Shown piece after piece: positions 1 to 8,407 of a DNA stretch of 64,000 nt. Each line of letters starts with the position of its first letter. Positions within the stretch are counted from its first letter, which is position 1. The notes beneath the pieces were generated by a model. That model had not been told where the DNA came from. It did no database searches and saw only the letters and a program-made list of their open reading frames with translations. Origin of the DNA: an uncultured Prevotella sp. (GTDB taxonomy: Bacteria; Bacteroidota; Bacteroidia; Bacteroidales; Bacteroidaceae); the NCBI GenBank assembly GCA_900541335.1, contig UQJC01000003.1:56129-120128 (forward strand), read 5' to 3'. A program made the position numbers and the translations under genes.

Positions 1-2555
1 GAAATGGCATTGTAAAGGAAGCGCACCTTCTCCTTGGTCGGATTGAGTGCATAAACCGGAATGTCCGTAGCCTCATCAGAATTGCTTGCTCCTGTCAGGT
101 TAATTTTATTATTCCAGATAATGGAGTTGATTACCATACCATACTCGTTGATATACACGCCGCCCGTTTGTGCAGAATGCCTGTTTGCCAAGTCGGGCGA
201 AGACGGGGTATAGTTGTTGGTAATGGTGTTTTGCGTCAATATGCCTCCCTTGTTGCAGTACACTCCACCGTTAATGCGTGCCGTATTGTTGCTGATAACA
301 CTGGTTGAAACCACCAGGTAATTAGGCAACAATTGGTCTTCATTGTTCAAATAGACGCCCGCACCAAGTCCTGCCGTATTGTTTACCACCATCGATCGGA
401 GCACCATACCCGTTTCGTCAACAAAGACTCCACCGCCTTTGCCATTTTCCGTGTCGGCACCAGCATTACAATTGTAAATCAGCGAACCGATGATACGCCC
501 GTTCTTCAAGTATACACCGCCGCCCGCCACTTTCGCGGTGCTGTATTTCACCACGCAGTCGCGCAAATAGGCGTTGGCATCGTTCATATAGATACCACCG
601 CCGACACTACTTTGAAAGGTTGCTTTGTCTGTCGATTCACCCAGAGCATGTCCCCCTTCAATGCAGACGCGATCCAAGATGGTAGGACGGGTGAAAGCTG
701 GTGCTTGGGCATCACTGTAAGTTGCAGGAGCAAACCATACGACATGACGGGAACTGGAATTGATGTTCCAACGATTGTCCGCCAAAACAGGTTTATTGTT
801 GTATTCTTTAGCAACTAAATAAACTGTAGATTGATCCTTTTCTGTTTCCCAAGGAAATTGGTATGTAAGACGTTGAGATTTAGACGTTTCGTTTCCCTTA
901 AATCCACCATAGACACTGATACCGTCACGCATGCAGAAAGTTGCGGTATAGTTTTCACCAGTGATAAGGAAGGTCTTAGGCCTATAGGTACCTCCGGCAA
1001 TCCATACTTCGCCCGGAAGGTTGTTGAGATTATTTGTAGCCAATTCGTCAATCATGGCTTGTAAGTCGCCTGAAGCATCTTCCCACGAAGTACCCTTACC
1101 CGTTCCGTCTTGTTTTACATAGCGACGGCGACCGGGAGCCAAGGGCTGAAACTCGTAGGCACCGATGTCAATAGTACCTTGTATACGTGTTTGGCCATTG
1201 AGGTCCTGGTTTGGATTTTGGGTAAAGGTTATGTCGTTATAGAGTTTATTGTATCCCTTGTCGACCAAGGTCGTTTCCTCCATTGGTTCCCAGTTCCACT
1301 GCGGATAGGCTTCTTCACGGATTTTGAACTCAATGTCATAGCCTGTACGGGTTGAAGGCAGAGTAAATGACGGGCCTGCAGCCTCGTTGTTCTTCTCGCT
1401 GAGCAACAGGTTATTGAGCCCCGGGTCTGCTCCGAGGGTTCCTGCCTCGGGATAGGCCGAGTATTGGAAGTCGGGCATATTGTCCGTGACATTGGTGGTC
1501 AGCTTGGAGTTACCCCAAATGACGGAGTTGTGTACGGGGATATTCTGATCCGCTTTTCCTGTATTTTCCTGGGGGAGTGTAAACCCGTCGACTCCTGCAC
1601 CCGTATTCCGTGTAATGGTACAGTTGATGATGGCACTACCCGTTTTGGTTGCCAGCACCCCGCCGTTCTCGTTGTTGTAGATGGTCGAGTTGAATACATA
1701 GCCCTGACCGGCGATGCAGACCGCACCGCCGTAGTTAGAGCTCTTTTCGCGTTCACCCGCCGCATTGTTGAAGAAGGCACAGCGGTCGATGAGGTTGGCA
1801 CCGTTGTTGACATTCTTTACTTCTGCCGCTACATAGATAGCACCGCCATAATAGCCGTAGTTTTCTGTGAAGAAGCAACGTTCGATGCGGAAGATGCCGC
1901 CGCCCGTATTGTTGCCGTGGATGTAGATACCGCCGCCGTTCTGTTGTGTGGGGTTCGTCGCATCATAAGCATGACCACGTGCAACGATACAGCCGTTGAC
2001 CACCGTTGCCGTCGTATTCTTGTTCCCACTTTGTACTGTGGGTGTCATGTCTATGTCAATGACATGGCGGCGGTTGTTGTCGCGGTTGTTGTTACCTCCG
2101 GGGAATATATAGTTTACAGGGTCTACTACGTCATTACGGTTTTCGTCACCCGTCAGAATCGTACGGTAGCGCAGGCGGTACAGCTGGCCGTCCGTACGAC
2201 GGTCCGTCTTGTTCTTTTCATCACCGGCGAAGCCACCGTAAATACTTACGCCCGACTTGAGCTTGAATCCGCCATCGGGAGCTTGATAAACCACCGCATC
2301 GCCCTTTGCCCCCATTTCGTAGCCTTTGATCCAGATTTCATCGCCTGCTTGGGCATTCTTTAAAGCGGCTTCGAGGGTAGATACTTTGGTTGTATCCATC
2401 CATTCCTTTTGTAAGGTAATGCCTGGAACGTTTGCTGGGTTTACGGGCTTGCCGTCTGCCGTGACGTAATAAATGTTATTGGATTGCGCAAAGCTTGACA
2501 CCGAAAGAAGGAGCCAACAGAGCAAGCTTATCCAAAGGGAATGACTTCGTATCAT
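1..2555 (-). CDS. Large secreted right-handed beta-helix (Pmp-like repeat) surface protein, 3' end outside window
   Basis: The minus-strand frame is open from an ATG at 2555 to the left edge, giving at least 850 residues with no stop, so the C-terminus is missing. Residues 1-23 are a signal peptide (hydrophobic WISLLCWLLLSVSSFA then Q). The body repeats short glycine-rich strands such as GGGIYIHGN, GGAIYVA, GGAVCIAG, GGGVYLKNG and GAGVYLNN, each followed by hydrophobic/Asn-rich turns (NNTA, NSVIWGN). This is the look of chlamydial-Pmp-like parallel beta-helix proteins, which are exported surface or adhesin proteins. Two halves of similar layout each begin with a YGGF motif (IYGGFAGDE, VYGGFKGNE), suggesting internal duplication. 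It lies downstream of the fimbrial genes in the same direction, but 1.2 kb and a transposase separate them, so operon membership is unlikely. The substrate or ligand is unknown, and secretion type cannot be judged without the C-terminus. Confidence 0.85.
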   Translation of the reverse strand, partial: MIRSHSLWISLLCWLLLSVSSFAQSNNIYYVTADGKPVNPANVPGITLQKEWMDTTKVSTLEAALKNAQAGDEIWIKGYEMGAKGDAVVYQAPDGGFKLKSGVSIYGGFAGDEKNKTDRRTDGQLYRLRYRTILTGDENRNDVVDPVNYIFPGGNNNRDNNRRHVIDIDMTPTVQSGNKNTTATVVNGCIVARGHAYDATNPTQQNGGGIYIHGNNTGGGIFRIERCFFTENYGYYGGAIYVAAEVKNVNNGANLIDRCAFFNNAAGEREKSSNYGGAVCIAGQGYVFNSTIYNNENGGVLATKTGSAIINCTITRNTGAGVDGFTLPQENTGKADQNIPVHNSVIWGNSKLTTNVTDNMPDFQYSAYPEAGTLGADPGLNNLLLSEKNNEAAGPSFTLPSTRTGYDIEFKIREEAYPQWNWEPMEETTLVDKGYNKLYNDITFTQNPNQDLNGQTRIQGTIDIGAYEFQPLAPGRRRYVKQDGTGKGTSWEDASGDLQAMIDELATNNLNNLPGEVWIAGGTYRPKTFLITGENYTATFCMRDGISVYGGFKGNETSKSQRLTYQFPWETEKDQSTVYLVAKEYNNKPVLADNRWNINSSSRHVVWFAPATYSDAQAPAFTRPTILDRVCIEGGHALGESTDKATFQSSVGGGIYMNDANAYLRDCVVKYSTAKVAGGGVYLKNGRIIGSLIYNCNAGADTENGKGGGVFVDETGMVLRSMVVNNTAGLGAGVYLNNEDQLLPNYLVVSTSVISNNTARINGGVYCNKGGILTQNTITNNYTPSSPDLANRHSAQTGGVYINEYGMVINSIIWNNKINLTGASNSDEATDIPVYALNPTKEKVRFLYNAI

Positions 2556-2691
2556 AGTGGTAGTATTTAGCGTGTTTAGATGGGTATGGAGTAAATCGTA
2601 AAGAGTAGTCGGGTAGGTATTTGTGAGGGGGGAATACCCAGAGGGAGTGAAGCAGAATATAGAGGTGTTTATGCCCTTAAAGATTCCGCAT

Positions 2692-3147
2692 TCAATCACA
2701 GAGGAGGAACTTATCGTCGTAGTCTATTCCGTAAAGGTCTAAAAACTTTCTGTACTCTTCATCGAAACTGAAGTTTCGGTGATGTTCCTTTTGTTTTGTG
2801 ATATAATTCATTGTTTTATCCACCATGGATCGGCTCACCGAGAAGGCAGCATATCCCGCTTGCCACGCAAATGCGTGATAGGGTTGTCCAAGGTTTTTCA
2901 GCCATCGCGTTGTATGCGTTTTAATAAGCTTCACAAGGTCGGCAATGTTTTGTTCACGTGCGAGCGTAAACAAAATGTGTATGTGGTTTTGTGTGCCACC
3001 TATAGCCAGTGCATTATCTCCCTTGCTTTTGATGATTTCAGTCATATAGGCATGCAGTCTGCTTTGTTCAGACTCTTGAATCATCACACTGGTCGTCTTT
3101 ATGTGAAAGATGAGATGTATATATATTTGGCTGAAAGACTGTGCCAT
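2692..3147 (-). CDS. IS200/IS605-like Y1 transposase, REP-associated (RAYT) type
   Basis: This 151-residue protein is a single-domain HUH transposase that would cut and rejoin single-stranded DNA at hairpins. The metal-binding HUH motif is HIH at residues 55-57 (NHIHILF). The likely catalytic tyrosine is Tyr115 in MNYITKQ, followed by Q119 and the HH pair at 122-123 typical of RAYT-like proteins (KEHHRNFSFDEEY). The length is normal for the family and no TnpB partner is present. Clustered palindromic repeats lie just upstream (3241-3805), which is what sets RAYTs apart from ordinary IS200 elements. No clear element ends flank the gene, so it looks like a resident domesticated gene rather than a recent insertion. 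The assignment is firm for the family; the RAYT sub-type is inferred. Confidence 0.9.
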   Translation of the reverse strand: MAQSFSQIYIHLIFHIKTTSVMIQESEQSRLHAYMTEIIKSKGDNALAIGGTQNHIHILFTLAREQNIADLVKLIKTHTTRWLKNLGQPYHAFAWQAGYAAFSVSRSMVDKTMNYITKQKEHHRNFSFDEEYRKFLDLYGIDYDDKFLLCD

Positions 3148-3240
3148 AAGTGTGGTATTTGTTTTTTGAGTTGATTGTTAAATGTATCGGGATGTATTGT
3201 TTCCAAGATAGTTGGCGCGTATAGGGAGAACCCATAACCC

Positions 3241-3396
3241 CCAGCGCGTAGAGGTAGAACCCCGTAGGGGTGATAGGGACTTAGCCTAGGGTGTAGCGCA
3301 GCGGAACCCTAGGTAAAGGATTACGACTTTTAAAATGTATCGAACCCCGGAGGGGTGGCAGCCCCCAACGAATGTGTATCGGATGGAATCCCCCTT
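3241..3396 (+). repeat. REP-like repeat family 1, copy A
   Basis: This 156-bp unit is nearly identical to 3649-3805. It contains three palindromic cores: around AACCCCGTAGGGGT, around CCTAGGG...CCCTAGG, and around AACCCCGGAGGGGT. A truncated start of the same unit (GGCGCGTATAGGGAGAACC) is visible at about 3213-3231. It lies between the IS200-like gene and the lipoprotein gene. Confidence 0.9.
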
Positions 3397-3406
3397 TGCC
3401 GTATTC

Positions 3407-3514
3407 AGCTACCACCCCTCCGGGGTTCGAATGTATTTGAATGGACGTTTGGGTTAACCCAGGGTTTCGCTTCGCTCCACCCTGGGCTAAGTCCCTTCCA
3501 CCCCTTCGGGGTTC
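3407..3514 (-). repeat. REP-like repeat family 1, inverted copy C
   Basis: This is an inverted, more diverged copy. Read on the minus strand it shows the same order of cores: CCCCGAAGGGG, AAGGGACTTAGCCCAGGG, then CCCCGGAGGGGTGGTAGC. Together with copies A and B it gives a plus/minus/plus arrangement like bacterial BIMEs. Confidence 0.8.
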
Positions 3515-3648
3515 ACATGTTGGCGCGGAGGCAAATGTACGTTCGTGGGGTAATATGTATGTAAGCAGTTTCAAATGTACATTCGTTGATGTAACATGTA
3601 CAAGCGAGTGTACCAATCCACCGTGTCGTATTTTCTTTCCCATTGATG

Positions 3649-3805
3649 CCAGCGCGTATAGGAAGAACCCCGTAGGGGTGATAGGGACTTAGCCTAGGGT
3701 GTAGCGAAGCGAAACCCTAGGTAAAGGATTACGACCTTTAAAAAGTATCGAACCCCGGAAGGGGTGGCAGCCCCCAACGAATGTGTATCGGATGGAATCC
3801 CCCTT
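3649..3805 (+). repeat. REP-like repeat family 1, copy B
   Basis: A direct repeat of copy A with about ten differences. It ends three bases from the stop codon of the lipoprotein gene at 3809, so it forms the 3' end of that transcript and its hairpins could act as a terminator or mRNA-end stabiliser. The region 3148-3808 holds no convincing gene, only these repeats and about 130 bp of unremarkable sequence at 3515-3648. Confidence 0.9.
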
Positions 3806-3808
3806 ACC

Positions 3809-4930
3809 TTATTCTGTAGCCGTAGTTGCGTTTTTGTCGCTTACAGTAATGTTTGCATTGCCAGAAAGGCCTTTGATGTTTACATTGACCTTATACCAAG
3901 CGGAGGGGATGAGAGGCTTTTCTTCACCTTGGGGGGTAAGCGTGATTGTATATAAATAATCTTTTGTTGAACCATCTTTCATCTTCCCAGTCAACTCGAA
4001 TTGTATCACAGGTGTCGTCACCCCGTCGGGGAAGACGTAATGATATACTCTGCCGTTGCGTTGGCTGACGGGAGAAGTGTTGATAAACTTCTTCGATCCG
4101 ATAAGTGGTTGGACGTTTTCGCTGACCAACGTAGGAAAGAGACGACCCGAACCAGCGTCCGTAGGGGCTGGGGTTGCTTTGGGCTTGATGTTCACCTGTT
4201 TAACCCTTACTTCGTGAATACCTGCCGCATCGACTGCATCCCACTGAATGTCAAGTTTCGTAGCCAGACGTTTCAAAGTCAACTTCGCAAAGCGTTCGCC
4301 AGGTAAGAGTCCATCCCCGGGTTTGATTTCATAGGGAGTGATAGCCCCCGTAGCCACACTCAGCATTTGGCGAAGATGGTTCTTGTTAGACTCCCATTTA
4401 TCGCCATTTTTCGTTTGTTCGGCATAGCTATTGGGTATTGTCAACGCCTCTATTTGTTGTTTCGCTTTTGTCCAGTCTTTGAGAGCTTGAATTGCTGTAA
4501 GCTGTTTATCAATCTCCTCTGCTCCTGAAGCTTCTGCCGTATAGGTCAGTGCATAGAGATAAACCTTGCCAGGCAACATCTTTGTAATTTGAATCTTGCG
4601 GACGTTGGTATCGTCATACGTTGGAAGTTGGTTGTATTCTTCTTGTGTATATGACAACCGCCGGACGGTCGGTTGATCCCCAAGGTGTTGTTCAGCCACA
4701 ATCACGATGTCAATCTTATTCCAGTCTGCTTGTTCTTCAGGCTGCGAGGTACCAGGGTCTCCCGGTGTGCGCATCAGCGGTGTGGGAAAAGCATCACTGA
4801 TTAGGATGTCCACTGTTTCGTAGTCTCCTTCGGGCAACACAGAGGCTGTGTCCTTATCACAGGAAAGAAAACCTGTCAAAAGGAAGATAAGCAGGATGGC
4901 ATGGGTGTATGTAAATCGTTTGATTATCAT
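3809..4930 (-). CDS. Fimbrillin-like accessory lipoprotein
   Basis: This is a 373-residue exported lipoprotein. A hydrophobic signal peptide (residues 10-22) ends in a loose lipobox with Cys24 (GFLSC). The N-terminal half (about 40-130) has the pattern of FimA/Mfa-type fimbrial subunits: a beta-strand pair around WNKIDIVIVAE, then KIQITKMLPGKVYLYALTY. The C-terminal half ends in an IKGLSGNANITVSDK beta strand. It follows the Mfa2-type anchor gene in the same direction after 350 bp, in the position where Porphyromonas mfa loci carry accessory tip subunits. A role as minor or tip fimbrillin is therefore inferred from context. No motif distinguishes tip from shaft subunit. The stop codon abuts a REP-like repeat. 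Confidence 0.65.
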   Translation of the reverse strand: MIIKRFTYTHAILLIFLLTGFLSCDKDTASVLPEGDYETVDILISDAFPTPLMRTPGDPGTSQPEEQADWNKIDIVIVAEQHLGDQPTVRRLSYTQEEYNQLPTYDDTNVRKIQITKMLPGKVYLYALTYTAEASGAEEIDKQLTAIQALKDWTKAKQQIEALTIPNSYAEQTKNGDKWESNKNHLRQMLSVATGAITPYEIKPGDGLLPGERFAKLTLKRLATKLDIQWDAVDAAGIHEVRVKQVNIKPKATPAPTDAGSGRLFPTLVSENVQPLIGSKKFINTSPVSQRNGRVYHYVFPDGVTTPVIQFELTGKMKDGSTKDYLYTITLTPQGEEKPLIPSAWYKVNVNIKGLSGNANITVSDKNATTATE

Positions 4931-5007
4931 GTTTCAGTAAGTTGGTAAAGCTTAGGATAAACTCCCTTCCGCCCAGTAGGGCGGGAGGCTAAACGGGCGG
5001 TAATGCA

Positions 5008-5102
5008 GTACGGTCGCGACACGCCGCGACCCATTGCAAAGTTCTTCTTCAGATGATAGAGAAGTTACTTCTGCTTTGGGTCGCGGCATGCCGCGACCGT
5101 AC
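5008..5102. repeat. Palindrome-pair repeat element family 2, copy 1
   Basis: This 95-bp element has two GC-rich palindromic ends (GTACGGTCGCGRC..., ...GCCGCGACCGTAC) around a roughly 45-bp AT-richer middle. The right-hand end contains the perfect 20-bp palindrome GGTCGCGGCATGCCGCGACC. A second copy in the opposite orientation is at 12814-12909. It lies in the 350-bp gap between the accessory lipoprotein and the Mfa2-type gene. Confidence 0.85.
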
Positions 5103-5200
5103 AACATCTGCACCCGAACTTGTGCGTAGGGAAGGAATTTATCGGATTATTGAGTTGTTGAGGTTATAGTGGTGAGAGCTTACAAGGACTTCGAGCAGAC

Positions 5201-5240
5201 TCGATTTAAATCGATATATATCGACATCATTCGATTTCAT
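5201..5240. repeat. Four TCGA units at exact 10-bp spacing; overlapping palindromes
   Basis: TCGA occurs at 5201, 5211, 5221 and 5231. The first two intervals make overlapping perfect 14-bp palindromes, TCGATTTAAATCGA and TCGATATATATCGA. The tract sits about 270 bp upstream of the accessory lipoprotein start and 40 bp downstream of the Mfa2-type stop. The helical-repeat spacing suggests a binding array, but no regulator is identified. Confidence 0.6.
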
Positions 5241-5280
5241 TTGACTCGTGGCAGCAGAGGTAACCTCACAGCCTCACAAC

Positions 5281-6297
5281 TTAAATCTCCACGTCATGAT
5301 CTCCGCCCGGTTTCCAGTCCAGTTCGATGCTGACACCGACATCCGCTTCCGTAGAGGCAATGCCGCCATCTTCGCGGATGTGAGCTTTGATGACACGGAG
5401 TTTGCCGGCTTCCAGCGGTTGTTCGACAGAGAGTACACTCTTCGTCCATTTGCCGTCCATCTTCAGCAACACGTGGTAACGCCAGAGGACAGGGGCACCA
5501 GCGGTGCGTCGCAATGCAGCTGAGGTCGAGGCAGGAAGGGAAGGAAAGCCCGTGGTGTGGAAGGCATGGTAGCCCGTCGTGGTGAGTGCGTGTGTACGCA
5601 ACACTGTGGGACGGGTGAACTGAAACGTGCTGTCGCAGGGTTGAAAGGCAGACGAAAGTCCCGTTACGTAGGCAATGACCTCTTCGGGATGAAAGCCCCG
5701 GTCGTCAATGACCAAAGCCCCCGTACAGTTTTGCATGTAGAGACTTACGTTGTACTGATTCCGTTCGTCCTCAATCCGCATGGGCACATCGCCGACAAAG
5801 ACTGCGCGGTGGTGCGGGTCGAGTGTGTCGCCCTTTAGTTGCTCAATGCGCAAGTCCGTTTCCCGTTCCTTGTGGTTCACCTCAAGCTGCGGAATCGCTT
5901 GCAGGTTGGCTATCGCATAGTGATGGTACGAATTGGCAGGGAGGTAGAGTGTAAACGAAGCGTTGGATGAATGAATGGCGTGCTGTTCGTTGTAGCTCAG
6001 TTGTCCGTTGGTATAGAAACTGAGGTCCACATCGTTAGCCACGTTCGAGAAGATGGGGGCGAGAGCCCGTTCCAATTCCTTTCGGATGGGCACCTCCTTG
6101 GGTTCATCCAGAGCCTGTGCCAGTTCGTTTTGCAGCTCCGTCACCAGTTTCACCTGACAGGTAATCTGGTAGTCTTTTCCACAGTCGGAGAGGTCTTCGT
6201 CGATGCAGGAGGTGAGGGTTGCACTGAGTGTAAGCCATGCCATTCCCAACGAGCAAAGACCATACAGTCTGTGATATATCGTATTGTTATCTTTCAT
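5281..6297 (-). CDS. FimB/Mfa2-family fimbrial anchor lipoprotein
   Basis: This 338-residue lipoprotein has a lipobox LTSC with Cys31. The sequence right after it, CIDEDLSDCG, matches the D-x-L-x-x-C signature seen at the mature N-terminus of FimB/Mfa2 (DUF1812) proteins. The body has the two-sandwich pattern of the family: TLYLPANSYHHYAIANL in the first domain and VLSVEQPLEAGKLRVIKAHI in the second. Family members anchor the fimbrial shaft to the outer membrane and terminate its growth. It sits 142 bp downstream of the fimbrillin gene in the same direction, the usual mfa1-mfa2 order. Length is normal. The start ATG at 6297 is the only good one before the signal peptide. Confidence 0.85.
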   Translation of the reverse strand: MKDNNTIYHRLYGLCSLGMAWLTLSATLTSCIDEDLSDCGKDYQITCQVKLVTELQNELAQALDEPKEVPIRKELERALAPIFSNVANDVDLSFYTNGQLSYNEQHAIHSSNASFTLYLPANSYHHYAIANLQAIPQLEVNHKERETDLRIEQLKGDTLDPHHRAVFVGDVPMRIEDERNQYNVSLYMQNCTGALVIDDRGFHPEEVIAYVTGLSSAFQPCDSTFQFTRPTVLRTHALTTTGYHAFHTTGFPSLPASTSAALRRTAGAPVLWRYHVLLKMDGKWTKSVLSVEQPLEAGKLRVIKAHIREDGGIASTEADVGVSIELDWKPGGDHDVEI

Positions 6298-6375
6298 GTT
6301 TCCTCCTTTGTTTGGCGGTCAAAAGTCCCCCACGGTCAGAAGATTAACGATTATCTGCCGCTTCTGAGGGATAGG

Positions 6376-6405
6376 GAGCGGCAACCCTACGAAAGGTTGC
6401 CGCTC
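6376..6405 (-). terminator. Intercistronic hairpin between fimbrillin and anchor genes
   Basis: A perfect 11-bp stem (GAGCGGCAACC / GGTTGCCGCTC, 8-nt loop) begins about 35 nt after the fimbrillin stop. There is no T-run on the minus strand, so a leaky terminator or an mRNA 3'-end stabiliser is more likely than a full terminator. Either would favour fimbrillin over anchor expression. Confidence 0.6.
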
Positions 6406-6439
6406 GGAAAAGTGTCTACTATGAAGTAGCGGAGGGGTA

Positions 6440-8245
6440 TTATTCGATAGTTACATCAAATACGTAACCCTTCTGCCAAGTGAGATCTACAGCAAGACCA
6501 AATGACAGGTTCGTTGCGCGGAGGTCGGGCAACGTGTAGTAAGCATTTTTCAATGTCTTCAGTGTGACGTTAGCAGTAGTCTTGTAATCCTGCTGGAAGA
6601 TTCTGGTAGCCTTCTCTTCGTTAGCACTTTCGTTACCAGTAGGAGTTTTTTCCTTCGTCATCTTACCTACAACATAGAAGGTAGCACCATGGGGGATGAA
6701 ACCGTCCTTGCCATAGAAACCTTCTGCATCATTCTTGAATTCAAGTGCGAAGTGAATGTTGTCGTCAGTTTTCTGCGTCGGGAGAACGAGCGTGTAGTTC
6801 GTACCCTTAGCACTGTTAGCGATTGCCTTTACACCTTGTACGTCGCGGTCATAAACAGTATAGGTGCCGCCGTTTTGGCTTCCTTCTGTTATAGGATTAA
6901 ACTCATAGTCAACCTTTTGGTACTGACCACCTACGAGTACACCCGTTAAGGTGAAACCATCAGTAGGAACAGCTACAAAGTCATTGCCATTCATGTTGAC
7001 TTCTGCTGCGGCCTGTTTCTTATCTTGTGTACCATTGGTCGGAAGTAGAACACCATCGCACTTTACAGTTACTGCAAAGTTGGCTACACCATAGTTCACC
7101 TTGTCTGCAAGGGCTACAGACTTCGAGTTGGTCTTTACAACCTTATCCCAACCATCGAAACTCCATCCAGTAATATTGGAGGGGATATCGGCTGTTTGGG
7201 AAGCAGCAACTGCAGATTTTGAAGTGTAGTAAAGAGAAGCGGGGTAGGTAATCTTCTTTTCATTGATTGCCATACCCGAGTTACCTCCCCAAGCACCAAT
7301 GTTTGTAGCAGTTACATACTTGAATGCATTGTTTTCAAATGTAACTTGAGCTACACCTTCGGGAAGGTTTACGTTTTTGGGGAAGGTCTTGTCTGCCTTC
7401 CAAGTGAGCGTAACGTTACCTGTTTCAGTGTTAGATGTTCCAGCATTGAAGAGAGCTGCATCTCCAGTTGTAATGGCAGATTTGATAGCTTGGGCAAGAG
7501 TTGGTTCACCCGTGTTGAACTTTTCAACAGCGTTGTACAAGTCCTCCATTACAAGCTTAATGCTATTGGCAGAACCAGCTTTGAGCTTGATGAAGTTGTC
7601 ATAAAGCTTCTTAGCTGGTGAGTCAGCGGTAGCATTGGCCCAACCTTCTACTGTTGCTACAGCATTCAACTGATTCAACAAATCGATTGCTTCCTGGTCA
7701 TTGGCAATGTTAGCATCGTCTGCAACAGTGGTAACCATGCCAAATTGAATACCCTTTAAAACATTTACAGCAGTAACATTTTCCGTCAGTATACCCAAAG
7801 AAAAACGTTCGTTAGCTTCTCCGTCGGCAGAACCCTGAGGTGCGTGACCATAGAAGTAGAAACTCTTTGTACCAATGGGAATATTGACATCGCTGTACTT
7901 CTTTACGCCATTAGTCAAACCATCGTTATTGGCAATGTTGCCGAGTCCGATGATTGATTGGATTGCAGTACTACCTTCGAGACTACTCGGTTCCACGCTG
8001 AAAGGAATAAGACGAATCTCATTTAAGCCGAGGAATTGAACACTTTCTCCATTTTGCGTATTGCCTGCCGTCATTCTCGCACTCTTAGCACGCGGAATGT
8101 TGATTGCAAATTCCGTCTTTACGCTTTCGCCGTCCGCGCTGAGTCCCGGATTCTCAGCCACTTCGTCAGAAGAGCATGCAGTGAGGCATGCTGCACCCGT
8201 CATCAATGCTACACTGATCAGGGTAAACTTGTTGTTAAGTTTCAT
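6440..8245 (-). CDS. Mfa1/FimA-type major fimbrillin precursor (lipoprotein)
   Basis: This 601-residue protein has a signal peptide and lipobox LTAC (Cys24), followed by SSDEVAENPG. The early strand KTEFAINIPRA and the following VQFLGLNEIRLIPF are typical of Mfa1-type fimbrillin N-terminal domains. The C-terminus has the LSFGLAVDLTWQKGYVFDVTIE-like strands (residues about 575-601) expected of the donor-strand region. Fimbrillins are lipidated, exported, cleaved by a gingipain-like or other protease, and polymerised by strand exchange into the shaft. Length is close to P. gingivalis Mfa1. It lies upstream of the Mfa2-type anchor and downstream of DUF3868 and DUF3575 genes, the usual Bacteroidales cluster. 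No clear cleavage Arg was assigned. Confidence 0.85.
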   Translation of the reverse strand: MKLNNKFTLISVALMTGAACLTACSSDEVAENPGLSADGESVKTEFAINIPRAKSARMTAGNTQNGESVQFLGLNEIRLIPFSVEPSSLEGSTAIQSIIGLGNIANNDGLTNGVKKYSDVNIPIGTKSFYFYGHAPQGSADGEANERFSLGILTENVTAVNVLKGIQFGMVTTVADDANIANDQEAIDLLNQLNAVATVEGWANATADSPAKKLYDNFIKLKAGSANSIKLVMEDLYNAVEKFNTGEPTLAQAIKSAITTGDAALFNAGTSNTETGNVTLTWKADKTFPKNVNLPEGVAQVTFENNAFKYVTATNIGAWGGNSGMAINEKKITYPASLYYTSKSAVAASQTADIPSNITGWSFDGWDKVVKTNSKSVALADKVNYGVANFAVTVKCDGVLLPTNGTQDKKQAAAEVNMNGNDFVAVPTDGFTLTGVLVGGQYQKVDYEFNPITEGSQNGGTYTVYDRDVQGVKAIANSAKGTNYTLVLPTQKTDDNIHFALEFKNDAEGFYGKDGFIPHGATFYVVGKMTKEKTPTGNESANEEKATRIFQQDYKTTANVTLKTLKNAYYTLPDLRATNLSFGLAVDLTWQKGYVFDVTIE

Positions 8246-8407
8246 AACAATGAGTTTTTAGTGATGAATAATAATTGAATTGAAAATGAAATCAATGTGT
8301 AAACCGGGAATCTCCGGTCAGTATTAGGAAGCAGTGCAACAAGAATGGTTGTGGCTGTGCTTCCTTGTTTCCGCTCCCCCTGATTGCGTGGAGCGGGGGT
8401 GATGTGT

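Noticed and set aside
3281..3955. Several short reading frames within the REP-like repeats
   Set aside because: Their sequences are just translations of the palindromic repeats and repeat with them.
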